Origin: Straminergon stramineum
Taxonomy: Eukaryota > Streptophyta > Bryopsida > Hypnales > Calliergonaceae
Length of the DNA stretch: 64,000 nucleotides
Direction of reading: 5' to 3'
Assembly (NCBI GenBank): GCA_963920665.1
Contig: OY987269.1
Coordinates: 3,908,501-3,972,500 of the forward strand
Below the pieces are notes generated by a model. It worked only from the letters and a program-made list of their open reading frames with translations, did not search any database and was not told where the DNA came from. Of the stretch, positions 12,301 to 24,548 are shown piece by piece. The position numbers and the translations under genes were made by a program. Numbering within the stretch: the stretch's first letter is position 1; every line of letters starts with the position of its first letter.

Positions 12301-15300
12301 CATCAACCATGCTATCTCTGATCCGCTATGAACGTGAACAATAGCGGAATTCTGAACTGAATTCTTGCAATTTCTAAACAACCATAGTACAAGTTGTGGT
12401 AAAGATGAACTCATACCTTTCCTGCTCTATGTAAGAAGTCATCATCAATATGAAAGGTGCTTTCATACGATGCGGCCGAATTGGTATCTGGTACATTATC
12501 TAATAATCCTGTACTCGAGGAAGAAGATTTGGGTCTGTACTTCCACATGTATACGTGAAAATCTGAGGCTACAAACACGTAAGCCTAAAGTGGTGGTCAG
12601 AGAATAACCTCATGCACGTGTTCATAATTTTCAAGGAACTATCATACATCCTCAACCCTTCACCCCCGATTCACACGCATATTCGTCCAGCAGTGAAAAC
12701 CCAAGAATATTTTTAAATCAAAAAATGCGACCAGCAACAGAACGCAGATAAGATTAATTGCTTACAGAATTCATGGCCACATGAAGTGGTTCTGTTCTGA
12801 CATGCTTCGAGTCAACCGGACTACCAATAGCATTGCAAAGGATCAGTACATACTGATCTGGTTCTTCACCCTGTATAATTGAAGATGTCAAACGTGACAG
12901 GCTGTGAGGAATTAGTCAAGAGTAGAGTCATCTCTTTAGGATTACTGCAACTATTTGGTGCGGCTAACGTACCAGTGTGGCAAGAACACAATACTCGCCA
13001 GCTGCACACACTGCGATCAAATGGTTGACACACTTGCAATACCTGGAATTATCAAGTAGCAAAGTTTCGATGGATGATTGCACATAATACTAAAACTTTA
13101 CGAGAAATAAAGACTATTTTCCGCTTAATCCACTTCCTCTGCATTAGCAATCCCCGATATGTAACCCGAGGCAGATTTTCCCGACGTCAGGGCATCTACA
13201 TTGATCTACTGTGCGAGTTTCAAACGTGGAACTATGATCTCATATACTTGAGAAAGTCTGTGGCGTTACTATACAAGCATACATACACAATGTTCTCAAT
13301 TGATAATAATTGATGCGAATACAGCTGACTAAAGTAGGAGGTACAAGAGAATCTAGCTAATAAGTGGATTACCTTTCACAAGTGCCAATATCCCAGAACA
13401 TGACGGAGTGGTCGGGATGGTCTCTTTTCTTAAAGCTATACATGCATGTGCTGGTCCCGAAGAAAGCCCACTTGTATTCTGGTCGAATGTTTGCTAAGTA
13501 AATATAGGAGTCCACCGCAAGTGAAAGCCTCAGCCCACCTCCTTCCCAAGATAAAGCACTGCCATGAAAGGAAGCTACAACTAAGAAGGCAGTAGCGAGA
13601 CTTAAAGAAAGGCTCAGGAAGAACTAAAATCGTATATGAGCAAAACGGAGCAGCACAACAAGCTGGTGGAATTTTGAAATTATACCTCGCTTTTGAACCC
13701 GGCACTCGCAGTGTTCGCAGGTGCATGCCAGTGTGAGAGAAAAGCTGGACAATGCAACTTGAAGCTTTTGCATTTGTTGACGCATCAGATCCCACAACTC
13801 CGAGAATTTCACCATCTGGACTCCATTTGATGCTGGTGATCATCATTTGCAACTCAAGTAGAATAGGTTCTTCATCCAATTCGTGCCTCATCAGCTGAAT
13901 CAAGTCAATCAGAAGAATCCAAAGTAAGTACAACATACTTGCAATGGATTATTAACTGTTGTGTGGCGCTTGAAATTAATAAGCAAACATATCATACCTG
14001 AATCTTTCCGAGCTGAAAAGCAAGAGCCAAGCTGGGAGCATTTGGGTCACTATAACCCTCGAGACCATTATACCAATCCATCGCCACAATAACAGCTGTT
14101 GGTGCAAAATCTCTTTCCAAGAAACGAATGGCCACGTGCGCAACAAAATTGCCTCTGAGGTCATGAATTTGGCATGTGCCCTGCACAGGATACCCTGGGG
14201 TAAAAGAGCGAGCATTTGGAAATTCACTAGTATATACCTTCCAAAGGTATTCTAAAGGACCTAGTTACATTAAACACTGCTAATTGAAATGCCTTGTAAA
14301 GCAGTATCTAACGTCAGCCCAGCCAATTGCACCATGGCTAGATTTTCCAGTATACCTCTGGCAGTGGGTTCACTTCTCAAATATTTGAGTACAGAAATTC
14401 TATGGAAGCTGCTGCTTGAATTTCAGCAGAACTGATCTTGCTATAGATTTCTATTGCTTACCTGAGCAGTACAAAAGAGGAGCAGACGAGAATCTGGAGA
14501 CCACTCGACCAAATGGAGTTGAACGTCAAGAGTCTTCCCCCACAACCGATTTCCATCAACATTTCCCAGCACGACATGCCCATCCTCGTACACAATGCAA
14601 ATCTTCTGTCCGTCGGATGACCATCGCAAGTCGCGCACCACACTCTTTTCCCTGTTATTGATCATTTCCTCAAACCACATCCCCTACGCACACAACGAAG
14701 CTCTGTCATTATGTCAACGGCAGGATTGGAAGCTGATGTGGCAATTGTCACAAAGCTTGAGAGGAGAATTAGAACCATGACGCTAGCCTTCCCCATTGCA
14801 CTTGTTATCCACTACAGAATCTGAAATATAGATATGAAACCAAGAAGATTCGAGTGCACAAACTTATCCTCAAGGTGAGTGCAATGTTGAATTTTTGAGG
14901 TCTAAAACTTTGACTACAACTCTGTTTGCAAACTAAAGACAGAGAGCTGCTGTTAGGTTTAGTAAGGGGGAAGTACCTTGTGTAGAACCCACACGATGAT
15001 GAGGCCTTTCTCATCACTAGACGTAAGCTTGCGGTAATTCTGATTCCAGTTGACGGCAAGCACAGTGCCGTGATGCCCTTCTAGGGTTTGATTCATGGAC
15101 AAATTTGATGGAGCCGCAGCAAAAGGCGACTTCTTCCCTTCATTCGCGGCTCGCGGCTCCAGCTTTAGCACCTGTGCAAGCTCACCTTTTTTCAAGATTA
15201 AGCTCTAAACCTAAAACAAACAGCACTTCCTTATTTTGACCTTCAAAATATTCATTCTGCATTTGAGCCAAACCAACAAAATGAAGTTTACCAAGTTTAG

Positions 15301-15589
15301 TTTCTACTCGGTTGGGAAACGCTGAATAAACTCAAAAATGAAATCTTGGTTGTAATTCAAAGTTGAGAGAGTATGACCAACTTTCAAAACATAAAATGAC
15401 TCGGAAGAATATAACAATACACAGAATGAGCACAACAGAATACAATGAAAGAAAGCGTTCAATTTGACATACCTTGAGAAGGCCTGTCTCCCCTCCGCAT
15501 GCCAGCCACCCTTGTTCTGAGTTCCATGACAAGCTGCTCACTTTCAGCCCGTTTGGCATACTAATCTTCTTGCTCAGATACAGAAACAT
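6302..15589 (-). CDS. IFT121: Intraflagellar transport protein IFT121 (WDR35), complete
   Basis: IFT-A complex subunit for retrograde ciliary transport. Exons in transcript order: 15473-15589, 14977-15171, 14462-14683, 13998-14180, 13686-13894, 13373-13558, 12973-13042, 12766-12870, 12417-12584, 12081-12246, 11575-11675, 11261-11458, 10595-10819, 10279-10365, 9960-10066, 9404-9677, 8784-9044, 8534-8617, 7978-8100, 7073-7159, 6674-6847, 6302-6502. All junctions are GT-AG and keep phase. The 3,543 nt encode 1,180 aa, close to the vertebrate length. Residues 1 to about 640 are the twin WD40 propellers (start [46 protein letters not shown]). The rest is a TPR-like solenoid ([28 protein letters not shown]), then a C-terminal zinc ribbon with C1120/C1125, C1147/C1150 and C1165/C1168 (FCPLCHSPI). 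Exons 20-22 are much more AT-rich than the rest but intact. Intron 19 contains a 621 bp TTAA element. Confidence 0.95.
7301..7921 (+). mobile_element. TTAA-flanked MITE, family 1, copy A (in IFT121 intron 19)
   Basis: 621 bp element starting CCCCTAAATGCCCAAAGCAC and ending GGCCTTGGGCATTTAGGGG, flanked by TTAA on both sides (7297-7300 and 7922-7925). Terminal inverted repeats are about 18 bp. It is a relative of the copies at 26872, 34952 and 39830. No transposase is encoded. It sits inside intron 19 of IFT121 (7160-7977) and ends 56 bp from the exon 19 donor. TTAA duplication with CCC-starting ends is the piggyBac pattern, though superfamily assignment without a transposase is inference. Confidence 0.85.
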
Positions 15590-16847
15590 CTTGCTCAGTG
15601 TTACAGGAAAACGGAATTTTCACGTTCTGTGGATTCTAATTCAGTAATAATTTGAACAATCTTTTTCAATGTTTGTACGTGTCTTCAAGCTTAAGAACAG
15701 AATAATTACAAGCAGAATGGATTGAAAAAAATTGTGAGGACAAGAATATTCCGTTTCCCTGTAACCCTGATCTTTCTCACTTCGCAGTTCTCCGTGCAGG
15801 AAGGCTCAGCAGTACGAGCTACGGAAACCGAACAGTACCGACTCCCATGTTCTTGCGGGAAGGCGCAAAAAGAGCTGCAATCTTGGGAGTATTGCTCCTC
15901 GCCAGTTGCAAGTACGTATCCCAACGTTGACTACATCGCAATATGGTGACCTAACTCGAATGCCACGCTTGTACAAAAAACCAGAGGCAAGGGACCTTCG
16001 TCACATTTCAAAACATGAATTTCTTGACGAAAATCATGTGCGGTTCACCTCAAAATGAAACCAAGCAGTATTACCCACGCAAGTTCATATCCAGAATGTC
16101 TGCTACATCAAACAGTGGTGACCAAACTCGATCTCCAAATTAGACCTAGAAACGGAGGCAAGAGACTTTTTCAGATTTCAGAAACACGCGATCCTTGACG
16201 CAATTCTTGTCCATTTGATCTCAAAAGCGCAAATCAAATGAACTACTGCCAGTGAAAATACGAACAAGTGGTTGCTTAATTGAATTAGAAGCTCCTGATG
16301 AAGAGAAACGTCGAAGTGCACCAGGATGCTGACCAGCAAGAGAGTCAGTCATTTCAATGACGACACCCTAATTTCAACTGCTGAGCAATCCGGGAATGCT
16401 CGCTCCCCGAAGCAGACTCGCAGACGGTTGCTCCGTCCCCTTCACGATACTGTGACACAACTAATTCTCAGTCTTCCAAAATTTCTCAAATAAAATCTAG
16501 ATCTCAGGTTCTTACATTTCATTTTCCTATTCAGCAAACCGCAGCAGATCCCAAGAGCGCCACGTGCAATGTATGTACCTCTCTCGTACATTTAAGATTT
16601 CTAGACGAAGTCGGAATTAGGCACAACAGCCTCAGTCACGGGTGCCCGTGCTTTGGATGTTCCGACGTTCGGACCTGTGGTTGTTCCGAAATCCTAATTT
16701 GTGGGTTATGGTGTTGCCGGTCGGAACAATTCCTTTCGCAGCGTTTGCCGAATTCCTCAAGCCGCTGCTGCAGTAATTTAACTTAGCGAGCACTACGTGA
16801 GCAGTGTTTTTTTTATTTGCTGTTAGGCGTTTAGTATTGCCGGGGCA
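15590..16847. promoter_or_regulatory. Shared upstream region of IFT121 (-) and CSNAP/SMAP1-like gene (+)
   Basis: The two genes are divergent, with start codons 1.26 kb apart, so both promoters and 5' UTRs must lie here. I see no obvious TATA box for either. Open frames at 15706-15949 on both strands have no recognisable protein and look like leader or spacer sequence. Confidence 0.45.
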
Positions 16848-17060
16848 ATGAGCGGCGGTGGCATAATGAAGCCCCTGGCAGTCTACGGGCAGGAGGTGGC
16901 GGTGGAGGATCTGGTGCTGCACTCGGCGATGGAGGTGGACATGGATGGCGATTCCCTGGACCGACTCACGGATGCTGCGCAGCTTCTGGATCACAAGCCC
17001 ATGGACGCAGACTTCTTCGACGACTTCGAGGATGACTTCGACGATACCGATCTGGTTTAG
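16848..17060 (+). CDS. Small acidic protein, CSNAP/SMAP1-like (COP9 signalosome subunit 9 type)
   Basis: Intronless, 70 aa. The C-terminal tail DADFFDDFEDDFDDTDLV is the Phe/Asp-rich motif that defines animal COPS9/CSNAP and Arabidopsis SMAP1; in CSNAP this tail anchors the protein in the COP9 signalosome, which removes NEDD8/RUB from cullins. In Arabidopsis SMAP1 acts with the signalosome in the auxin (2,4-D) response. The middle (DRLTDAAQLLDHKPMDADFF) also fits the region before the motif in COPS9. A second Met at residue 7 gives MKPLAV, similar to the MKPAV start of the animal protein, so 16866 is an alternative start; I took the first ATG. Net charge is strongly negative. Antisense frames over this locus are shadows. 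The family call rests on the short motif, length and composition. Confidence 0.82.
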   Translation: MSGGGIMKPLAVYGQEVAVEDLVLHSAMEVDMDGDSLDRLTDAAQLLDHKPMDADFFDDFEDDFDDTDLV

Positions 17061-18589
17061 GGTTTTGGGTGGTGTTCTCAATTGTACATATTTCTGCTAC
17101 TTTTCTGGAGAGATGGAACTTTTGTGAAATTTTGTTGCTCCGGGAGAAGCACTGGACCTCATTTTTGGTTTTAGGGCTGCCTGGGCTGTTGTCTCACTCT
17201 TCCGTGAGGAGGTTTTTTCCTTGAAATTGGTCGTTGTGATTCAGTCGCTGGTTGCAGCTGCTTAGCTTTCTCGGCTCCTTCTTCGTTTCACGTTTCCTAT
17301 CGCAGAATTGGTGAACGGTGTTTCCTGTTCAGAAGAATTTCTCGTGTTACCGCAATCAGGTTTATGTGGACGTCTTGCTGGTCCAGCGGTGGAGCAAAGA
17401 GTGGAAATTTGCTATGCAGTCATGCCTGGCCAAAAGAATTTCATGCGTCTAAGTAAGTGCCTGTACCAGTTGTAAGCAATTGAGTTTGATTCCTATTTTA
17501 ATTTCTAATTTTTAGACTGCTTTAATTTCTATTCAATATTGTTGCCAATTGAAAGACGATTCCCGTACTTAGAATTGACCCCAGGCTCTTGTGTTCAGAT
17601 CATGTACATTTTAGGCAAAAATCTGGAGGTTTTGCTTTGGGGTCAGGGTTTTCAATGAGGCGTGGTTAACTTATGGTACCGGTGTTTCCTTGTTTCCTTC
17701 CGTCTAGTGAAGAATGAATCAAATGCATCAGAGCTTCTGAAAGTCAACATTGTTTCAAGGTTGAGTAGGTAAATTGACGGGTGAAGGGTCTTTGTAGGAG
17801 TTGTTCCTTAGAAATCCAGTTTGCATAGTTTTGCTTATATCTTTGTATAATTGTATTATTTACAGTATTATTTACATCAAATTCATCAAACGAATAATAA
17901 AGGAAGGTTGTTTATGAAACGATTCAAGCATTACTTTGGGTGAGTGAAACGTTATTTGGACAGAACATAACAGCAAAGTACTTTTTTCATCATCTAGGGC
18001 ATGGACTTCACCTTCAAGTCTCAAAGAAGTTGCTCACATGCTATGCAAATCTTATCCAAGCACCATCAACATTTGCTCACACTTAAGGTGTTGCTTAGAA
18101 TTTGAAGAAGAAAAAGGAGGAAGTGCTCTTGATTTTAGTAGTAATAAATCACTCTGAATTTCCGAAATTTTCAGCTTTGGAGCCTAATAGTCTATTTTTA
18201 GGGATTTTGAACCCCCAGCAAAAGTGGACTGGACAAATGATCAGAGTCTTGCCTGACACCACTCAATTGACTCTATCCAATGCAAAAACAGTCTAGATTC
18301 CGTTTTCTCATTACTAGCATCATGGTACAAGTCTACAAGAGGATCTCATTCAATACCAGCACCTCTCCATTTCACAGGATTCTTAACATTGTTGCACACT
18401 AATGATCCGTGTTCTGATTACTCAATGCGCCTACTCAATCAAGCACCACAAGAGCTGATCCCTTCATCCCTTGGGTGGCTAAGGGGCTTCGAACTCACAA
18501 GTCCTGTTTACTGAAACAACTGGAGATAAGTAACAGAGGATGGTATGGAAATACTATGGTGTCAAAAATGGGTTGAGCAGACTTCCAGC
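17061..18589. other. Intergenic region between convergent genes
   Basis: Lies between the stop of the CSNAP/SMAP1-like gene and the stop of the DEAD-box helicase gene, so it holds both 3' UTRs. The first few hundred bases are GC-richer and may be CSNAP 3' UTR. Short frames such as 18102-18296 show no recognisable domain. Confidence 0.45.
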
Positions 18590-21500
18590 TCATCGCCTTC
18601 GCCGCTTAGACTTGGCTGCGCCAGATCCCTTTGGGGACTTGGGAGTGGAAGCAGGAATGGGTTTTGCCGAAGTACTGTTTAGAAGTGTGGATCTACGAAG
18701 AGCATCCAAAGGTTCAACTGCCTCTTGCCCAATCACAAGTAGCCTGCCTTGAGCAGGAATGTTTGCAGAAATAACACGTGCTTTGCCACCTTTCTTGGCT
18801 GCTTTCGGAGTTAGTTTTGGGGTCGTATACTCCTTCAGTTGCCTTGCAAGAACCGGAGTAACTCCCGACTGCACAAACCAGGAGATTGAACTACGTCAGA
18901 ACTATGATTTTAAACATTAAGGGCCCAAATGGGCAGAAGGGGCCACTTCCATATCGATAAGAGTTGAAACAAATTATTTGGGCAGGTAAGAAAATGTACC
19001 AACAGAGAGAAGAAAACACGTTCTACATTTATGAGCAAAAGAATTTTCTATTGGAAGTTACTGTAATCAACTACAGTATTAGCTTTCAAAATGGACTTTA
19101 TATTTTTGTAGCTTGGCTATCGTATTTGACTAGAAAATAGATAAAAAGGCGTCCAGATTTGAAATTAATTATTATTGAACTAAGTGATGCGAAGGAGGTG
19201 ACCAAAATCACGCTTTAAAAAGAACGAGGTCAATTGAAGGACACATACGCCTGTGACGTATCGCCGAGAAAACGCCTTGGGTTCCAGTGGCTGTTTCAAA
19301 AGCTCCTGCAGCTCCTGCAAAATACATCGAAGAACCAATTTACTGCTTATTCCCAGATTAGTAGAACTGGACAGTAGTAGAGAAGACCCGCTGTGCAGAC
19401 CTGGCATTCTAAAGGGGATTCAAGGTGATGAAGTATATCTGAAGTGTAGAGGATCCTGGTGTCAAAACCAAAGTGTCTAAAAGAGTGTCGAAAACATCAA
19501 TTTTGTGATAATGTGATGTAAGGTTTCCTCCTCGAGATACTCTAATGTACAAAGTACAACTGATATATCCTATTAGAGAGGGCAAAATATCACTGTCACT
19601 GAAAAAGCAGAAAAGGTTACAGATTTCCGAAGCAACTAATTCTCTTTCGTGGAACTCAAATACAAGATGGGTGACAGACTTGCCAAGCACTAATTATGTT
19701 TTGAGGAAACTGAAGCACTAATTTAAATATATAACAAATAGTGTGTATTAAATTAGTGTAGCCTTAGATATGATACGAAATTAATTCCCTTTACACAAAC
19801 CAAAAGCAAAGAAGACTGTTCACCTGTTGTAAAGACTGAACTCTCATCAGCTCTCGCTTCTCCACAGGCATCTTAACTGATGTCTCTTCGTCATCTTCAC
19901 TGTCTTCAAGATCAAGCTCTAGAGCCTCCGCATTGCGTTTCTTCCAAGACTGCTTTACCTTGTCCTGTCATGTTAAGCAAAGTACACTTTAGCTTTCATG
20001 GAATTTCCTACATACTCGTGAGTTCTCCAAGCTGAATAAGAACAGTTTCTTTCACCTTGGCTGAAACCAATTTTATTCACAACTTGATCAAAACCTGATC
20101 ATCGTACCCAGATACCGTACTCTTCTGCAATAAATAACCTAGAAGGCATCATCAAACCAATAAAGAACCGTTTTACCTGCTGATGTTTTCGCAAGACTCT
20201 GTCAACCTGGAATGCCAAACTAATACGCTTCAAAATTGCTGGTATATAAGTCACATCTATAGGGAAAGATGGCAGTCCGTTTGCCTGCATTCAAGTCAAG
20301 CGTAATAAGCACTCTACCACTGAAAAGTCTCAAGAATGTACGATAGCATCACGAAAAGAACCTCCTCAATTAGATTGACAAAGCTCTTAAGTTAATCGCC
20401 ATTAGATTCATGTAGTCCTCGAATTTGAGTTAGTGCTAAGTTAATTGAATTGTGAGGCAAATGGTCTCCATTCAACGTTATTGAGATATAACAGTCATCA
20501 GCATTAATAGCCTTTCAGTGGACATTAAAGCAACATTAACTTAACATTAATGTCCTACTAGATTAACATAGACTCCCCAGTAGTAACTTTGCCAATCCAA
20601 TGCGAAACTCTATTAAGACAAGAATAAAAAACTGAGATAAGGGTCATCTAACACCCATAATAAGAAGGCGAAATGGACACGACGGAGCAGATAGCACTGC
20701 ATAATAACATAAAACAATCTGGCAGGATTTACACTGAAAGACGATAGGGAACCCAAAGCTTTGTGCTGGAAATACCTACCTTATCCAGGGCACGACACAG
20801 GGTTGTATACTTTGCACGATCTGATGGAGAAATGATCGCAATACTGATACCATCAGTATCTGCACGTGCAGTTCTCCCACTTCTGTGAACATACATCTTC
20901 GACATAGAGCAAGAACGAGTGTATTAGCAAATAGGGATGCATTGAAGGCAACAATAACCAACAGAAAAAAATAGAGAGTAATGAACTGCGGTGTACGACA
21001 CAAGCTGCTTTTACAGTTTCAATAAGGAACAAGACAATGACTTGAGAAATGCCGAAATCTTTGCATCACTTTTCCCACAGAGCTATGATTCAATCTCTCC
21101 AAGCAATTGAAATCTTCTTCGCGATCAGGCATGCAGAGACCACTCTTAAGCAACGAATTACCTCAGCAGAGTGGGGCAATTGATAATGTATCACAGTTCG
21201 AATACCAGTCACATCTAGACCTCGAGCCGCCACATCTGTTGCCACCATCACGCAATCGTCAGCGCCTTTGAATCTGTCCATTGCCTGGTTGAGTACACCC
21301 AATTTATTAGCAATGGTTCTTCATCAGAGATACATCATGAACAGAACTATAACACAAAAACGAAAGAGGTAGCCACTTGGATAAGTAATGACGTACATAT
21401 GAACATGAATTACTTTGATACACTTAAACCGAAAGTTTCGTTCCTGAAAGCCCAAAACCTAAGCTATACAAGGCCCCGCCCATCACCAACAACTAGCGGC

Positions 21501-24500
21501 TTTTGCTAATAGCTAATAGGAATTAGTGGAACTGAATTCGGTACTGACTGCCCACACTGCCAAAGTAGCGTCAGTTAGCTAATTCCCGCTCACTAGCTGG
21601 CTTTGGATTTACATTCATTTCCATCTATTAACTCCCCAAGTGCTAGCTGTCAATCGTCTGTTTGCTGTCAGATCTAAAATTATGAACAAGTCAAGAATAC
21701 ATGGTTCAAGGGAACAAGATCAATAGTAATAACAATCTATCCCACGTCAAAATCTACTCTTCAAAATTTTTAATGAATTTGCGATGCGACCTTTCTCTGA
21801 GATCTAGTGTATTAGTTAGATGATGGAGGCTATTCGTTGCTGTGGGAGGGACCGAAAAGACTGGAACCAACGGAAGATAGTGTGGCACCTTCAGTCGCTG
21901 TTTCTGTTGCATTTGGGCATGCAACGGTCGAACATTGACTTGCAAAAGTCGAAGAATCGCTGTCACCCTCCGAAGAGCTGCAATAGATGTGCAGAATACT
22001 AAAGTTCGCCCACAACCATGCACCTTCAATATATAATAAAGATACGCGTCCTTCTCTTCATCGCGACACCTGCATAGGTGTAACGTCGTCAGCGACTGAA
22101 AAAAAATTAGAAGATGATACATCACTTCACGACCTCCACAAATCACTAGAAAGGTTGGGTCTTACTCTATCACGGATTCTTCAAGCTTCTTAGCAAGGAT
22201 GTCTTTGGTGGTGAGGTCAACTATCGCCGAGTTGCTTCTTATGGCAGCCTTTTGAATAAGAGATGCCACTGAGTATTCATTCTTCTTCAACACGCTCTTA
22301 TCTTCAAAAAAACCTCTCTTCAGCTTCTTCTTGAAACCCGGGGGCAAGGCTAATGTAGCTGAAAATACAAGTGTTTGCCGTTTCTTCAACGGTTCAACGT
22401 TGACAGGAACTGGAAAGACTGCATCCATAGATATGTCTTCTGCTACTATTTGCTGATCTTCATCATCGTCTTGCTCATCTGGAAAAGCTGGAAAGATTTC
22501 ATCTCCTTCCTCTTCGTCTGCTTCTTGCTGTTCTTCATCATCCCCTTCTTGCTCTTCGTCTTCATCTTCTTCAACATTATCATCATCAGAGTCAGGATAA
22601 ACCTCAACATTCTCATCTTCCTCATCACCTTCGTCTAGCTCTTCATCCCCATCTTCATCTTCATCTTCATCTTCATCCTCATCTTCATCCTCATCGACCT
22701 TCGGTTTTTCTCTCCTCCTTTTACGTCTTCGAAGTGGCTTCTCACTTTCCGAAGCGAGTTCCTGCTGCGTCTTTGGCAGCATGTCCATAATTGTCTGTAG
22801 TTCCTTGAAGTGGCCTCTTTCCACCATACGATCAGCCTCATCCAGGACAAAGAATGAGAGATGAGACAGCTGCATTCCATGGAGAATAAAAAGTCGTCAA
22901 TAAAGTAGCGACGGATACAAACCTTACACTTTCAGTTCAGATGATCTATGAACAAAAGTAAGAGTTTCATGTCTCTTCAATTCTACACAACCCTGCAGCG
23001 CCTTGAGCACATGTTCGCATTGTAGAGAGCGAATTCTTTCAAAGTTTCTCATAGCTAAAGAAATTAAAAAGTAATGGTAAGAATAGGCTAGCATATGAAA
23101 ACAATGACAAGCGCGTCTGGTACGCCATTTTCCTAGAATGTTCTCAAAATTACTGATCCTTAAGAAAAACTTACATCAAGTAGATGTTTTTCCCCAGCAT
23201 TCATAAGCTCCCATAAACGTCCAGGTGTCCCAACCACTAGCTGAGGATGGTACCCAAGTAGTCGCTGCTGCTTTTGAAGGGCCATTCCCCCAACTATGGG
23301 CACCACATTGGCATTTGTGAACTGAGCCACTGCCCGCAGATGATCACACACCTGTCATAAGATTAAAAAGCGAAAGTTTACACCACTTGTACTAGAAGAG
23401 AAAAGTCACCAAGATGCTGCAAATATTCATTGACAAATCACCAAGATGCCTAGATTACCACATATGACGATGATGAGGATTTCATAATGGAAAACACTAG
23501 CGTTTCCGGCAGATAGAAACGCAGAAGTTTAACAATGCACATGAGAACAAACATTCACTTCCAGCAACCCTAATAATGGCGAAAAACAGTCGATGACAAC
23601 AGGTATTTAATCGCATCTACTAACAGTTGCAAAGACTGAACCTGTAACGCAAGCTCCCTTGTAGGAGTAATGATGAGAGCACGTAAAGGACCCCCAGATT
23701 GTTTCTTGTTGGCCTTGTCGAACCCTGAATTTTTGTGGTGCTTTTCTTGATCATCTAGAAGTCGTTGCAATATTGGAAGGCCGAATGCAAGCGTCTTTCC
23801 TGATCCTGTCTCAGCGGCACCTATGACATCCTAGGCATCCATAAAAAAGTGTGAAATTACATAGCATGCACTGGAACTAGAATACCAAACGAGAGAATAA
23901 CTAATGATCGATACCTGAACCATCTGCTAAAAAATAATAGGACGATAAGAGGCCACGATGTGCGAATTAAGTGTAGGGAAACACACCTTTCCCTGGAAAG
24001 CAGCAGCACCAATGCAGGCCTCCTGAATAGGGGTTGGCTTCGAAAATTTTAACTTCATCAAGGCCTTCATTAGTAATGGGTGAAGCCTTAGTCGAGCCCA
24101 AGCGGACATGTCCATTTCTTCAACATCAACGTCTTCAAAAACAGGTAAGTTCTCTAACCTTTCTAACTCCATATCTTCACGTTTACGGAGGTCTGCTTCG
24201 GAGATCTCCTGAAGACTTATGTGTTGATCTTTCTTGTCGAGCCCTGAGCATACCAATAAACCTGAATCAGTTCATGATATTCTACACAATACTCGCAGTC
24301 ATCATAGGAATTTAAGGTGATGCAACGTCAACATGCAAACTATAATTGACAATAGGAAAAGAAGAAAAAATCAGAGGCGCATAATTGGCACCTTTCTGCC
24401 CCTGTTGTTTCTGCAACTTCAGAAGTTTCCGCGCTTTGGAGCCGCGTTTTACTTTCTTCTGATTATTGTCATTCACCGAAATCATTGGAGACTCCACCGC

Positions 24501-24548
24501 AGAAGCCGAGACCTCTCGGCCCTTAACGCCATGCTCGTCTCTCTTTGA
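18590..24548 (-). CDS. DEAD-box ATP-dependent RNA helicase, DDX24/Mak5/RH13 type (first exon unresolved)
   Basis: Nucleolar helicase family needed for large ribosomal subunit assembly. Exons in transcript order: 24392-24548, 23987-24243, 23642-23830, 23175-23351, 22166-22869, 21889-22069, 21162-21284, 20780-20896, 20177-20284, 19824-19964, 19249-19314, 18590-18868. All keep phase and give 832 aa. Numbering from 24548: Q motif PTPIQEAC in exon 2, motif [10 protein letters not shown] (143-151), Ia PTRELALQ (194-201), TPGR (243-246), DEAD (270-273), [19 protein letters not shown], and HRSGRTARA after the exon 7/8 junction. After the core come [13 protein letters not shown] and a lysine/arginine-rich tail ending KSKRRRR. 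The 5' end is incomplete: 24548 follows an acceptor (attgcag), so a short upstream exon with the ATG must exist. One candidate is ATG at 24897-24895 with a gtgtga donor after 15 codons, but it is unproven. A long acidic stretch lies between DEAD and SAT. Confidence 0.92.
22431..22700 (-). repeat. Expanded GAA/GAT acidic tract inside the helicase
   Basis: In exon 5 of the helicase, about 90 residues between motif II (DEAD) and motif III (SAT) are mostly Asp and Glu, including an uninterrupted (ED)n run near 22650-22700 encoded by degenerate GATGAAGAT repeats. DDX24/Mak5 proteins often carry an insertion at this point; here it is long and low-complexity, consistent with replication-slippage growth while staying in frame. 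Confidence 0.75.
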
